The notes: generated by a model from the letters alone, not told the origin. A DNA stretch of 64,000 bases from Clostridiaceae bacterium (GCA_016288315.1 JAEEYU010000007.1:1-64000), one strand, 5' to 3'; numbered from the stretch's first letter, positions 42,581-51,265 are shown. Numbers and translations are program-made.

Positions 42581-42893
42581 AAAAAAAGGACCTGCCCTTG
42601 GGCAGTCACTCGTAAAACAGTAATGCCTCAAAGAGCGACCTTCGCACGTCTTTGCAGGTATTCCTCTTCGGAATACATCAAGTATTCCTCATCGTCATAA
42701 CCCGCAAATATGCACAAATTTCATCTCTTTGAGGTGCAAAGCAGTTTTCACGCAAAAAAAGAGCCGCAGAACAAGGAAGATTTGTGAGAGCATACTTAAT
42801 GTATGGTAAGCAAATCTGACGATGTTATGCGGCTTTTGGTTTGATGTGAAAACCAATACTGGTTTATGAGTGACTGCCCTTAGGCAGATCCTT
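42581..42893 (-). terminator. Intrinsic terminator split by a repeat element
   Basis: On the minus strand GGATCTGCC (42893-42885) and GGCAGGTCC (about 42597-42589) with a following T7 tract would form one terminator for the lipoprotein gene ending at 42903. They are now separated by the 280-bp element. The uninterrupted form would read almost the same as the terminator at 60866-60886 (GGATCTGC-TTTAG-GCAGGTCC). Confidence 0.6.
42600..42879 (+). repeat. Structured repeat element, full copy (MITE-like)
   Basis: A 280-bp element bounded by 19-bp inverted repeats with two mismatches (GGGCAGTCACTCGTAAAAC on the left, GGTTTATGAGTGACTGCCC on the right). The inside holds three nested hairpins: CCTCAAAGAG/CTCTTTGAGG, GTATTCC-TCTTC-GGAATAC inside it, and the long GCCGCAGAAC/GTTATGCGGC hairpin. 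Its last 173 bases are 171/173 identical to the start of the window. A dinucleotide TT on both sides may be the target duplication. No transposase is encoded. It is lodged in the loop of a terminator. Confidence 0.85.
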
Positions 42894-42902
42894 TGATTAT
42901 TA

Positions 42903-44045
42903 TCACAGAATTGATTTTTGCTTTATGTCGCTGAGGTAGGATTTTGCGACCTTTGTCATATTTGTATAACCCGAAGGTATTGCAAAGGCGTCTGAGGGGA
43001 CGTTTTGCGAGAGGGACGAGATTTCTATAATGAAGTTCGTGCCGTCCGAGTTGAGAATCTCAATTCTCTCGATTTTGTCGCCCAGACAGTAGTATTTGAC
43101 CGCCTGAGAGTCAGATGTTCTGTATTCCTCAACCGTGTAATCCTTTCCGCCGAGAGTAACGGTGGCTGTGTCGAGCGGTTGAGCACCGCCGTCGGTCGAG
43201 GTAACAGGTTTGATTATATCGTCAAACACCTGCTTTTTAAACTTGTATTCATTGGCGTCGCCGCCGTTGACATACGCTTTCAGACTGCGTATGACAAACA
43301 CGAATTTTCCGTCCTCAAGCAGAATTTCAACGCCGACCGTGTCATCTTCAGAAACGTTGATGTCAGTAAAAACGGCGTATTTTCCGTTTTCCGAATAAAT
43401 CTTGAAGGCGGTCGGCCTGCCGTTGCCGCGCTTGACCGTTGCCTCCATGACGTATTTACCGGAGTTGAGAATTTCTTTGTCGGTCTTTGATGCCGGAGCC
43501 GCGGGAGTGCCCGCTGTGTCGCCGCTGCCCGAGCCGGAGTCTGAACCTAAACCCGAACCCGAGCCGCCGCCCGAGCCGGATCCCGAGGAGTTTCGCTTTG
43601 TTGTAACGGGTTTGACCTCTTTCAATGATGTGGTCTCGGTGATAAGTCCGTCCGAGAGCTTCATTGTAACCTCGGAGGTTCTCTTCTCGGTAATATTTTT
43701 GAGATTAATGCCGAGCTCTTTGATGATTTCCATTTCGTCGTCGGAAAGCATCCCCTTCTTTGCGGCGGTTGTTGCCGCGGCGGAAGCAGATTCCGTCTGC
43801 GGGGTTTTCGCGGAGGTTTTCTCTTGCTTTTTCTTCTCTTTACCGCTTGTTCCGGCTTCCTGGTCTTTGCCGAAAAGACGGTTGAACACTCCGCGGGAGG
43901 CGGTTTCGGTCTCCTGCGTCTGTTCTTCCGACTGTTGAATTGTGGTTGTTTCGCTCTGCGTTTTAATCTGCTGCCTTGCGCGGAAAAGCGCGCACGACAA
44001 AAAGATTATTACAAACAGAGGAATCAGCAGCAATAGTCTTTTCAT
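42903..44045 (-). CDS. Exported protein with Gly/Ser-rich linker
   Basis: A 380-aa exported protein of unknown function. A hydrophobic N-terminus (residues 3-20) includes LSCALF, which might be a lipobox, so it is a lipoprotein or membrane-anchored. Residues about 25-100 are low in complexity (Thr, Glu, Gln, Lys, Ala). A Gly/Ser linker at about 155-180 leads to a C-terminal domain (about 195-380) made of beta strands, recalling LolA/LppX-like lipid-binding or DUF4412 proteins. ATG 44045 shares one base with the stop of the GH3 gene (TGATG), so the two are translated together. I cannot assign a function. Confidence 0.7.
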   Translation of the reverse strand: MKRLLLLIPLFVIIFLSCALFRARQQIKTQSETTTIQQSEEQTQETETASRGVFNRLFGKDQEAGTSGKEKKKQEKTSAKTPQTESASAAATTAAKKGMLSDDEMEIIKELGINLKNITEKRTSEVTMKLSDGLITETTSLKEVKPVTTKRNSSGSGSGGGSGSGLGSDSGSGSGDTAGTPAAPASKTDKEILNSGKYVMEATVKRGNGRPTAFKIYSENGKYAVFTDINVSEDDTVGVEILLEDGKFVFVIRSLKAYVNGGDANEYKFKKQVFDDIIKPVTSTDGGAQPLDTATVTLGGKDYTVEEYRTSDSQAVKYYCLGDKIERIEILNSDGTNFIIEISSLSQNVPSDAFAIPSGYTNMTKVAKSYLSDIKQKSIL

Positions 44046-46462
44046 CAATCTGTTCCTTTATTTTTCAATTCTTTATCCAATGCGACTGCAAGAACTTCTT
44101 TTGCGTTTTTCCTGATTTCGGCGTAGGTTATTCCTCCGTCTGCCCCTGCGTTTTTAAGCAGTGTGCCGTCGGGATGCTTTCTGTAATAGCCCGCGCGTCT
44201 GCCGCCCGGCATAAGCACGTTTACGCCTGCGCGCACACGGTATGCCTGGTCTTTGACCTTGGGGAATTCGGGCGAGACCGCGCTTCTCATCCACCAGTCG
44301 GTCATAACGCTGCCCTCATAGCCCCACTCGTTCCGGAGAATGCCCGTAACAAGCTCGTAGTTGTAGTGCCCCCACACGCCGTTTATACGGTTGTAGGAGG
44401 TCATAAGATTCTTCGGCTTCGCCGTCTTCACACAGATTTCAAAGCCGAGAAGGTAGATTTCGCGAAGCGCCCTCTCCGACAAAACGGAGTCGGCATAGGT
44501 GCGGTTTGTCTCCTGATTGTTGCAGGCGAAATGCTTGGGGCAGGCGGAAAAGCCGAACCTCTGCACGCCTTTCACAACGGCGGCTCCGCATTTGCCCGCC
44601 ACAACGGGGTCTTCGGAGAAATATTCAAAATTCCTTCCGCAAAGAGGATTGCGGTGGATATTCATACCGGGAGCAAGAAGAACGTCGGAGCCCCTTGCCT
44701 TCATCTCTTTGCCGACCTCTTCATACAGCGCCTCAATGAGCTCGGGGTTCCAGGAGCACGCAAGGCATACGCCTATCGGCAGAAGGGATGATGTCGCCCT
44801 CAGCCGTATTCCGCTCGGTCCGTCGGTGCATATAATTGCCGGAACTCCTTTTTTTCGCAATGATGCGGTGATTCCGCCGAAAGCACCTGCGTTGCCGGGT
44901 GCGCCGAGAGGGCTGTTCATTGTGAAATCGCCTCTCGAAAGCGCCTCGAGGTCCGCATCCGCAAGGGTGCCGACAAATTCGTCAAGCGTCGCCGTGCCGT
45001 TTATTACATCGGCAAAGCTTATATCTTTAACGCAGGGCTTTATCTCTTCGGGAACGGATGAGAGAATATCCTGCCTTAAATTGCGTTCTGAAAGGGGAAC
45101 ATCCTTGTAAACCGGAGCTCCGTTCTCATTGACAAGACGCCTGAAGCTCTTTACGGGCGCGCCTCTCTGAGAAAGCTGCTGAGCGGTTGTCTCTTCTGTT
45201 ATTTCATATTCTCCGCAGGGCTCAGCCGAGCGGACGTCTGTGCCGAGATATATTGTGTAAACGCCTTTTTCGAGGATATAGGCGCTCTTTTCTTCATCGT
45301 ATGATGACATTTCGCTCACGGGGAACGAGAGCGTTATATGTTCGCTTGCGCCCGGAGCAATCTGCCCTGTTTTTTTGTAGGTTACGAGCACTCTCGCGGG
45401 CTTGCCGAGCCGCCCCTGAGGCGCTTCAGAATAAACCTGCACGGTCTGCATGCCGCCGCACCCGCCCGTGTTCCGGACATCAAGTGCAATATCAATTTTT
45501 TCGCCCGCGGCGAACTGTATATTTTCAAGTGAAAATGTTGTGTAGCTCAGCCCGAAACCGAAGGGGTATATTACTCTGTCCCTCGCAAAGGTTTCAAAAT
45601 AGCGGTAACCGACGTAAATGTCTTCAATATAGAAGTTTTCTTCCCTGTTGCCGAACTGCTCCGAGCCGGGGTAGTCGGCGTAGCTTTTTGCTATTGTGTC
45701 GGCAAGCTTGCCGCTCGGGCAGGTTTTTCCGCAAAGCACATCGGCGGCAGAGTTTCCGCTCTCCATACCGCTTTGCCAGATATACATAACAGCGGAGATT
45801 TTATCGCCGTAAGCGTCAATTTCGCCCATATCCATAATACTGCCGCAGTTGAGGAGCAGAATCACGGTGTCAAACGCCGCAGTCACGCGGTCAAGCAGAG
45901 TTTTTTCTTCATCGCTCAGAAGGTAACTGCCCTTTTCGAGCTTAAGCTCTCTGTCTTCGCCCGATGACCTGCCGATAATCACAACCGCCTTGTCGCTTTT
46001 TCCGGCGGCCTTCCTGCAGATTTCTTCGGGTATGTCAAGCTCGTCATAGCTCATCGGCCAGTGACCCCAGTAACCGTTGTCAACGGGGTTTCTGTCGCAG
46101 AGATTTTTATAATAAGAAGCAAGCTCTTCGTTGATTTTGATGCCGTCGCCGCGCAGGCCCTCCATAAAGCCCGCCCTGTAAGGCGCGTTTACGTCTCCGC
46201 CCGAGCCGTAACCGACATAGAAATAATCGTTCTGAACCCTGCCGAATACGCTGACCGTCTCGTCCTTTCTGACGGGAAGAGCGTTTTTTTCGTTTTTGAG
46301 AAGAACCGCGCCCTCCGCGCCCGCCTGACGGCACAGAGCGGAAATGCGTTCGCTTATTTCAAACCGCTCGGACTCCTCACCGGTTGTCTGAGCCGTAACG
46401 GATGAAAAGCGGTTAATTGCTTTGCCTATAAGTCTGTTAATCTTTTTTGAGATTCCGCTCAT
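44045..46462 (-). CDS. Beta-glucosidase-type GH3 enzyme with permuted domains
   Basis: An 805-aa family 3 glycoside hydrolase with the two catalytic domains in swapped order. Residues about 25-260 are what is normally the C-terminal alpha/beta domain (AVLLKNEKNALPV). A fibronectin-III-like domain follows at about 300-410, and the TIM-barrel domain is last (about 490-800). The nucleophile is Asp722 in SVMTDWWM. DGPSGIRL and KHFACNNQETNR are substrate-site motifs. The same order is known in Ruminococcus and Butyrivibrio beta-glucosidases. No signal peptide, so intracellular. Followed by the Gly/Ser-linker protein. Confidence 0.9.
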   Translation of the reverse strand: MSGISKKINRLIGKAINRFSSVTAQTTGEESERFEISERISALCRQAGAEGAVLLKNEKNALPVRKDETVSVFGRVQNDYFYVGYGSGGDVNAPYRAGFMEGLRGDGIKINEELASYYKNLCDRNPVDNGYWGHWPMSYDELDIPEEICRKAAGKSDKAVVIIGRSSGEDRELKLEKGSYLLSDEEKTLLDRVTAAFDTVILLLNCGSIMDMGEIDAYGDKISAVMYIWQSGMESGNSAADVLCGKTCPSGKLADTIAKSYADYPGSEQFGNREENFYIEDIYVGYRYFETFARDRVIYPFGFGLSYTTFSLENIQFAAGEKIDIALDVRNTGGCGGMQTVQVYSEAPQGRLGKPARVLVTYKKTGQIAPGASEHITLSFPVSEMSSYDEEKSAYILEKGVYTIYLGTDVRSAEPCGEYEITEETTAQQLSQRGAPVKSFRRLVNENGAPVYKDVPLSERNLRQDILSSVPEEIKPCVKDISFADVINGTATLDEFVGTLADADLEALSRGDFTMNSPLGAPGNAGAFGGITASLRKKGVPAIICTDGPSGIRLRATSSLLPIGVCLACSWNPELIEALYEEVGKEMKARGSDVLLAPGMNIHRNPLCGRNFEYFSEDPVVAGKCGAAVVKGVQRFGFSACPKHFACNNQETNRTYADSVLSERALREIYLLGFEICVKTAKPKNLMTSYNRINGVWGHYNYELVTGILRNEWGYEGSVMTDWWMRSAVSPEFPKVKDQAYRVRAGVNVLMPGGRRAGYYRKHPDGTLLKNAGADGGITYAEIRKNAKEVLAVALDKELKNKGTD

Positions 46463-46564
46463 AACCGCCCCTCCTTTGCGCCTTGAAATATTATTATTAC
46501 ATATTATGAAAAATTTTTCAATAAAAGAGGCGGCTTTTAAACAGTATTGTTTTGCTTTGTATGA

Positions 46565-47494
46565 TTATTCATCAAACAGCGGAGTCGAAAAATACCTTTC
46601 CGCCGTGTCGGGCAGAACGGTAACAACGGTTTTGCCCCTGCCGAGCTTTTTTGCAAGCTTGATTGCCGCAGCAACATTTGTTCCGCTGCTGATTCCGCAC
46701 ATGATTCCTTCCTTTGAGGCAAGCGCCTTCGAGGTGTTTATTGCCTCCTCGTCGGTGATTATGCATATATCGTCATAAATATCCGTGTTGAGAATTTCGG
46801 GGATGACGCCGTCGCCTATGCCCATCTGATTGTGTGTGCCGATTGCGCCGCCCGAGAGCATCGCAGCGTGTTCCGGCTCCACCGCCCAGATTTCAATGTC
46901 CGGGTTTGCGTCGCGCAGAACCTCACCTATGCCGGTGATTGTTCCTCCCGTGCCTATACCCGAGCAAAAGCCGTCAACCGGTCCTCCCACCTGTTCAAGA
47001 AGCTCTCTCGCAGTCTGCTTTCTCTGAACCTCGGGGTTCGCGGGGTTTTCAAACTGCTGAGGAACAAAAACAGCAGGGTTTTCTCTCTTCATTTTTTCGG
47101 CAAGAGCCACGCATTCTTCAATGCATTTGCCTATGTTGCCCGCATCGTGAACAAGAACAACCTCCGCTCCGTAGTGCTTTACGAGCTTGCGTCGCTCCTC
47201 GCTGACGGAGTCGGGCATAATGATAACCGTTTTATAGCCCCTGATTGCGCCGACGAGGGCAAGACCTATGCCCTGATTGCCGCTTGTGGGCTCGACTATT
47301 ACCGAATCGGGACCTATCAGCCCTTTCTGCTCGGCATCCTTTATCATGTTGTAAGCGGTTCTCGTCTTGATTGAGCCGCCGATGTTGAGTCCTTCAAATT
47401 TTACCAGAATCTGCGCCCCGTCGGGGTCTGCAAGGCGGTTGAGGCGCACCACGGGTGTGTTGCCCATTGCCTCAAGAAGATTGTTGTAAACCAT
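46565..47494 (-). CDS. cysK: Cysteine synthase family protein
   Basis: A 309-aa PLP-dependent beta-replacement enzyme making cysteine from O-acetylserine and sulfide. The PLP Lys is K43 in GGSIKTRTAYNM, where the classical enzyme has GGSVKDR. PTSGNQGIGLAL binds the substrate carboxylate and GTGGTITGIGE the PLP phosphate. The KTR variant is typical of a Clostridia subgroup, so a different acyl-serine donor cannot be excluded. ATG 47494 matches the usual MVYNNLLE start better than the upstream GTG at 47500. Monocistronic with its own promoter. Confidence 0.88.
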   Translation of the reverse strand: MVYNNLLEAMGNTPVVRLNRLADPDGAQILVKFEGLNIGGSIKTRTAYNMIKDAEQKGLIGPDSVIVEPTSGNQGIGLALVGAIRGYKTVIIMPDSVSEERRKLVKHYGAEVVLVHDAGNIGKCIEECVALAEKMKRENPAVFVPQQFENPANPEVQRKQTARELLEQVGGPVDGFCSGIGTGGTITGIGEVLRDANPDIEIWAVEPEHAAMLSGGAIGTHNQMGIGDGVIPEILNTDIYDDICIITDEEAINTSKALASKEGIMCGISSGTNVAAAIKLAKKLGRGKTVVTVLPDTAERYFSTPLFDE

Positions 47495-47528
47495 AATCAC
47501 ATTACTCTTTCTTTTAAATAGCTAAATG

Positions 47529-47556
47529 ATTTTAACATAATATATTAAAATTACAA
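47529..47556 (-). promoter_or_regulatory. Promoter of the cysteine synthase gene
   Basis: On the minus strand TTGTAA (47556-47551) and TAAAAT (47534-47529) are spaced by 16 bases, 35 bases upstream of the start codon. Confidence 0.55.
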
Positions 47557-47769
47557 GGGCGCAGACATAAAATTGAATAAAGTGTCAAATATTGCGTTCT
47601 TTTTCTCACTTTTTTGTAATAGAATTATAACAATATAATCGCCGCATAACATCCGCCCGACAACAGCCGTTAATTCAAAAACGACTCCCGCAGTCATTTC
47701 AATATTGCCCTTTATGAGGATGCTTCCGTCTCTCGCCGCAAAGGCAGCAGTATGTCCCAATCTCCGCAT
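47551..47769 (-). CDS. Possible small protein, unsupported
   Basis: A 72-codon frame in the intergenic region between cysK and the metallophosphoesterase. It has an AAGGAG ribosome site five bases before the ATG, which is better than chance. The product (starting MRRLGHTAAFAARDGSIL) has no family I recognise and a hydrophobic middle. Its stop codon lies in the cysK -35 box. The rest of this 570-base gap holds only the two flanking promoters and AT-rich sequence. Confidence 0.3.
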   Translation of the reverse strand: MRRLGHTAAFAARDGSILIKGNIEMTAGVVFELTAVVGRMLCGDYIVIILLQKSEKKNAIFDTLFNFMSAPL

Positions 47770-47891
47770 AAGCTCTCCTTCCGCTGTAGGTGATTGCCAA
47801 TTATCTCTGTCAATTTGCCCTAATATTATTCTGCGGTTTGTTTATTGTGACGAATTGTTGATAAATATAAACAAAAAAGCGGCACAACGTC

Positions 47892-47919
47892 TTGAAAAAT
47901 ACCGAAGGTGTATTATAAT
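47892..47919 (+). promoter_or_regulatory. Promoter of the metallophosphoesterase operon
   Basis: TTGAAA (47892-47897) and TATAAT (47914-47919) are spaced by 16 bases. The start codon is 150 bases downstream, giving a long leader that contains a small GCCGGC hairpin. Confidence 0.65.
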
Positions 47920-48068
47920 AATCTTCTAATTGTTTTTAGTATTATATACAACTTTATTGGGTTTTTCTCAAGTGCTCTTTTGCCGCCGGCGTTTTGCGCT
48001 GCCGGCACCGCAGATTATAAACTGCTTGAATAAAAGCCGAAAGAAATCTTCAGGAAAGGCAAATACAG

Positions 48069-49172
48069 ATGAAAAAAATAATTGCAGTTGTTCTCGCGCT
48101 TATTATCTCGATGTTTGCGGTTCTGCCCGCCTTTGCGGCGGATTCCCCGCAGGTAGCCGAGAGGAGGAAGGCAATACCCGACGTTATGGTTGCGGATGAA
48201 TTCCGCACCTCCGACACTGCAAAATATTCCGAGTCGCAGGGCGAAAAAATCATCACGCTCGATCTCATCTCCGACACGCACATCGGTGCGCGCAACGCCG
48301 AGCCCTATGTTCGCAAGGGGCTTGCAACAATAAATGCGGAGAAGGATGAAATTGACGGCGTTATTGTCGCGGGAGACCTTACCAACAACGGGTATGACGC
48401 ACAGTTCACTGAATTATACTCCATTCTTGAAACATATACCGGCGATAATATGGTTACAGTCAACGGCAACCACGACTACGGCAGCGGCAAAAACAGACCC
48501 ACTGCCATAAAGCACCGCAACAGGTTCCTCGGCCTTGACACGCAGAAGGATTATTTCAGCACGGACATCAAGGGCTACAAGGTTGTTGTAATGGGCAGCG
48601 AGGGCGACAAGCCAAACAGCGCCTATATCAGCGACGAGCAGCTTTCGTTTGTGCGTCAGGAAGTCAGCGAGGGCGCACAGGGCGGCAAGCCCGTGTTTGT
48701 TCTGTGCCACTGGCCGATGAGGAACACCCACTGCGAGCGCATATCCTGGCCGATTATCCCGGGCGGAGCACTCGACACGACCACAACAAAGAAGCTTCAG
48801 AGCATTCTCGGAGCTTATGAGAACGTATTTTACATCAGCGGTCATCTTCACGCAGGTCTCAACGGGCGCCTTACCCGCCTGCTCTTCCGCGGCTGCTGCG
48901 TTGAACAGCGCAACGGAATCACCTGCATAAACGTCCCCTCTCTCGGCAAAGGCAACCACCTCGGCAAAACCTCGAGAGGAACGGGAATGCGCCTGACCGT
49001 TTACAGCGACAAGGCGATTGTCGAAGGCAGAGATTATTACACCGGCGAATGGCTCACCAACTATGTTTATGAGATTTCGCTCAGAAATGTTTCCGCTGTT
49101 ACCTCTCCCGACTCCATGCCCGCGCTTGTTCCCGATGCGCCTGTTCTCAATGATGAAGAGAACGCCGCATAA
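48069..49172 (+). CDS. Secreted calcineurin-like metallophosphoesterase
   Basis: A 367-aa exported phosphoesterase. The signal peptide ends AFAAD (about residue 25). The two-metal site motifs are all present: DLISDTHIG (DxH), VIVAGDLTNNG (GDxxxxG), VNGNHDYG (GNHD), a His in LCHWPMRN and ISGHLHAG (GHxH). Substrates in the family range from nucleotides to phospholipids and cell-wall polymers, so no precise activity can be given. It precedes the PENP-repeat protein by 51 bases and is probably co-transcribed with it. Confidence 0.88.
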   Translation: MKKIIAVVLALIISMFAVLPAFAADSPQVAERRKAIPDVMVADEFRTSDTAKYSESQGEKIITLDLISDTHIGARNAEPYVRKGLATINAEKDEIDGVIVAGDLTNNGYDAQFTELYSILETYTGDNMVTVNGNHDYGSGKNRPTAIKHRNRFLGLDTQKDYFSTDIKGYKVVVMGSEGDKPNSAYISDEQLSFVRQEVSEGAQGGKPVFVLCHWPMRNTHCERISWPIIPGGALDTTTTKKLQSILGAYENVFYISGHLHAGLNGRLTRLLFRGCCVEQRNGITCINVPSLGKGNHLGKTSRGTGMRLTVYSDKAIVEGRDYYTGEWLTNYVYEISLRNVSAVTSPDSMPALVPDAPVLNDEENAA

Positions 49173-49223
49173 AAATCATATTAAACCATATTCCGATTAA
49201 TATATTTTAGAAGGATTGATTTT

Positions 49224-50021
49224 ATGAGAAGAACACTCGCTTTATTCCTTGCGGTTCTCACCGCATTTTTATGCTTCGCAATCTGCGCCCGCGCAGGAGC
49301 TCCCGAGGCGGACGGCACAGAGATTTCGGCTCAGGATGACTATCTGACAGATCCCGAAAATCCTCTCGACCCGGAGAATCCGCTCGACCCCGAAAACCCT
49401 GAAAACCCCGTGGATCCCGAGAATCCCACAGATCCCGAGAACCCCGTGGAGCCCGAGCCCGAAAAGCCCGACAACCCCAATGAATACGCAGAGATGTATC
49501 TCATCTCCTACTGGAATGTTGCATCGCCCCACGTTTTTGTTTATTTCAAAAACCTCACCTCGCACGACATAACAGTCGGTGCCTGCACCGTCCCCGAAGG
49601 CGGCTGCGTTTCGGTGGCAACTCTCGGTCTTTCCACCATGGACGGCGATGGAGCCGGTATCTATTATAACATGGAGCGCTACCGCATAGGTCAGGATCAC
49701 AAGTATCCGCTTGTTCTTCTGCTTAAAAAGGTGGTTTCAAAGGCGGAGCTTCAGAAGGTGACGAACTTCATTCTCAACAACAATAAGTGGGAGTTCTTCC
49801 TGTTCAACTGCGGTTGGTTTGCCGCAAAATGCTGGAATGCGGGCGGCGGCTCATACCTTGTGCCGATTACCGTTTTCCCGACAATTCTCCGCATACAGAT
49901 GCTTCTTCACCGCCCCGCCAAAAAGATTGTGCCCGAACCGGCCGGAAGGAACGAGGTTTTCAGGCAGGTAGGTAGCGGCAGCGGAGCAACGCTCAAGATT
50001 GCCGACGACAAGTCGCTGTAA
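49224..50021 (+). CDS. Secreted PENP-repeat protein with NC-x-x-F motif
   Basis: A 265-aa exported protein. The signal peptide ends near residue 25 (ICARAGAP). Residues about 43-82 are a Pro-rich stalk of DPENP-type repeats. The C-terminal domain contains ASPHVFVYFKN, a His, and EFFLFNCGWFAAKCWNAGG, a Cys followed by Phe-Ala. That His/Cys layout resembles papain-fold hydrolases of the NlpC/P60-LRAT superfamily, but order and spacing are only suggestive. It would be attached or free outside the cell. Second gene after the metallophosphoesterase. Function unknown. Confidence 0.7.
   Translation: MRRTLALFLAVLTAFLCFAICARAGAPEADGTEISAQDDYLTDPENPLDPENPLDPENPENPVDPENPTDPENPVEPEPEKPDNPNEYAEMYLISYWNVASPHVFVYFKNLTSHDITVGACTVPEGGCVSVATLGLSTMDGDGAGIYYNMERYRIGQDHKYPLVLLLKKVVSKAELQKVTNFILNNNKWEFFLFNCGWFAAKCWNAGGGSYLVPITVFPTILRIQMLLHRPAKKIVPEPAGRNEVFRQVGSGSGATLKIADDKSL
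49350..49470 (+). repeat. In-frame tandem repeat encoding DPENP units
   Basis: About seven imperfect units of GATCCCGAGAATCCC-type sequence within the preceding gene, each 12-18 bases long and kept in frame. Unit number could vary between strains by slippage. Confidence 0.8.
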
Positions 50022-50043
50022 TCAGGATAACGGAATAACATAA

Positions 50044-50072
50044 AAAAACACGGCGGGGCATTCACCCCGCCG
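50044..50072 (-). terminator. Terminator between convergent genes
   Basis: CGGCGGGG and CCCCGCCG form a perfect 8-bp stem with a six-base loop. On the minus strand it is followed by TGTTTTTTT, ending the lipase transcript; on the plus strand the tract is only TTAAAAT. Confidence 0.8.
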
Positions 50073-50086
50073 TTAAAATATGTTTA

Positions 50087-51265
50087 TTATTCAAGCCCCC
50101 GCAGCATCTGTGCCGTTTCAAGGTAAAATGCGCGGGTTTTTTCTTTGTTTGCAAACAGGCCGATAGCCGTGCCGTGGTCGCCCGTCTGCACCGGCATAAC
50201 GTTCCAGATTCCCTTTGCGGGCACGCCTTTTCCGTCAAAATCGGCGTGCTCCTCGCCCAGAGGGTATTTCTCCGAAACGGTGTTGCAAAGCAGGTCGTTC
50301 GGTCTCCACTCGTCGTCATAGACCTGCCCCGTCTTTTCGTTGGTAAACTGCCTCTGGTGCGCTATCCAGAAGCCGAGCGGCACAATAATCGGGTTCGATT
50401 TTGCAAGCGGCATAGTCAGCCCCGTTATTCTGCCCTTTTTTGTCGAGTCAAACGGGAACGAGAAATAATAAATACTCCCCGCGGTCTTCACTTTGCTGTT
50501 GAATTCAAGAATATTCTCCGGCAGAAGGTCGTTTTCGCAGGTGTCTTTGCTGTTTTTCAGAAAAGTCCTGACCGAGCGCAGATATCTGTCGGCATCCTTC
50601 TGACCGGGCGTGTCGGAGAGCCCGAACTGCTCGAGGTGGAAGTCAACCATTCTGCCGTTCAGAAATGACCTGCCCGCCGCTCCCGTGTAGAGCGCCGTCA
50701 TAACAAGCGTTATGTCAAAAAGGCGGGTTGCCTTTACAAATTTGTAAATTGACGAGGAGTTGTGCGGGGTGCAGATTGTCGTGACGCTCGCAACAAGATT
50801 CTCTTTACCTCCCGTAAAAAGCGGAGAAACATCCTCTCCCGAAGCGTCTCTTTCCTCCTGACATCCGTTTGCCAGCAGATGCACAAGCAGGCGGATTGTG
50901 TTGCCGCCGAAGGAGTGCCCTATCAGGTGAATCTTTCTGATATTTCCGTCTTTGTCCTCTTCGCCCCAGCCCCCGCAAAGCGGTTTTGTGTATGTTCTGC
51001 CGAAGCGTCTGTGCCCGAATTTTCTGCTGTGCGCCTCGCCGTAATCAACGGTTGAACCCGTCAGCTGCGCATAGAGCTCGCACGCCCTGTCCCACGCGCT
51101 CGAAACGGGACCGACCGAGGCGGAATACGCCTCAAACCCTTCGCGGCGCAGGTAGCTCATAAGGTCGCCCGTGGTGGCTCCCCAGTAGGGCAGCACGCCG
51201 TTTATCCCTTCGCCGCCGCCCCAGCCGTTAAAGCCGTGAACAAAAATGAGCGGGTAAAAATTCAA
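50087..51265 (-). CDS. Lipase of the staphylococcal/Geobacillus type
   Basis: A 392-aa alpha/beta-hydrolase. It opens directly with the oxyanion-hole motif YPLIFVHGFNGWG, and the nucleophile is Ser118 in LIGHSFGGNTIRLLVHLLANG. The zinc- and calcium-binding additions and size fit lipase family I.5/I.6. Those enzymes are normally secreted, yet no signal peptide is present here. The start is TTG with GGAGAG seven bases upstream. It is the last gene of the long minus-strand operon and ends at a terminator. Substrate may be an intracellular or imported acylglycerol. Confidence 0.85.
   Translation of the reverse strand: MNFYPLIFVHGFNGWGGGEGINGVLPYWGATTGDLMSYLRREGFEAYSASVGPVSSAWDRACELYAQLTGSTVDYGEAHSRKFGHRRFGRTYTKPLCGGWGEEDKDGNIRKIHLIGHSFGGNTIRLLVHLLANGCQEERDASGEDVSPLFTGGKENLVASVTTICTPHNSSSIYKFVKATRLFDITLVMTALYTGAAGRSFLNGRMVDFHLEQFGLSDTPGQKDADRYLRSVRTFLKNSKDTCENDLLPENILEFNSKVKTAGSIYYFSFPFDSTKKGRITGLTMPLAKSNPIIVPLGFWIAHQRQFTNEKTGQVYDDEWRPNDLLCNTVSEKYPLGEEHADFDGKGVPAKGIWNVMPVQTGDHGTAIGLFANKEKTRAFYLETAQMLRGLE

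Noticed and set aside
42600-42879. An insertion sequence with transposase
   Set aside because: The element has inverted ends but is only 280 bp and no frame in it encodes a transposase-like protein.
49350-49470. Short direct repeats that might be a CRISPR array
   Set aside because: Units are 12-18 bases, in frame and encode DPENP; there are no unique spacers and no cas genes.
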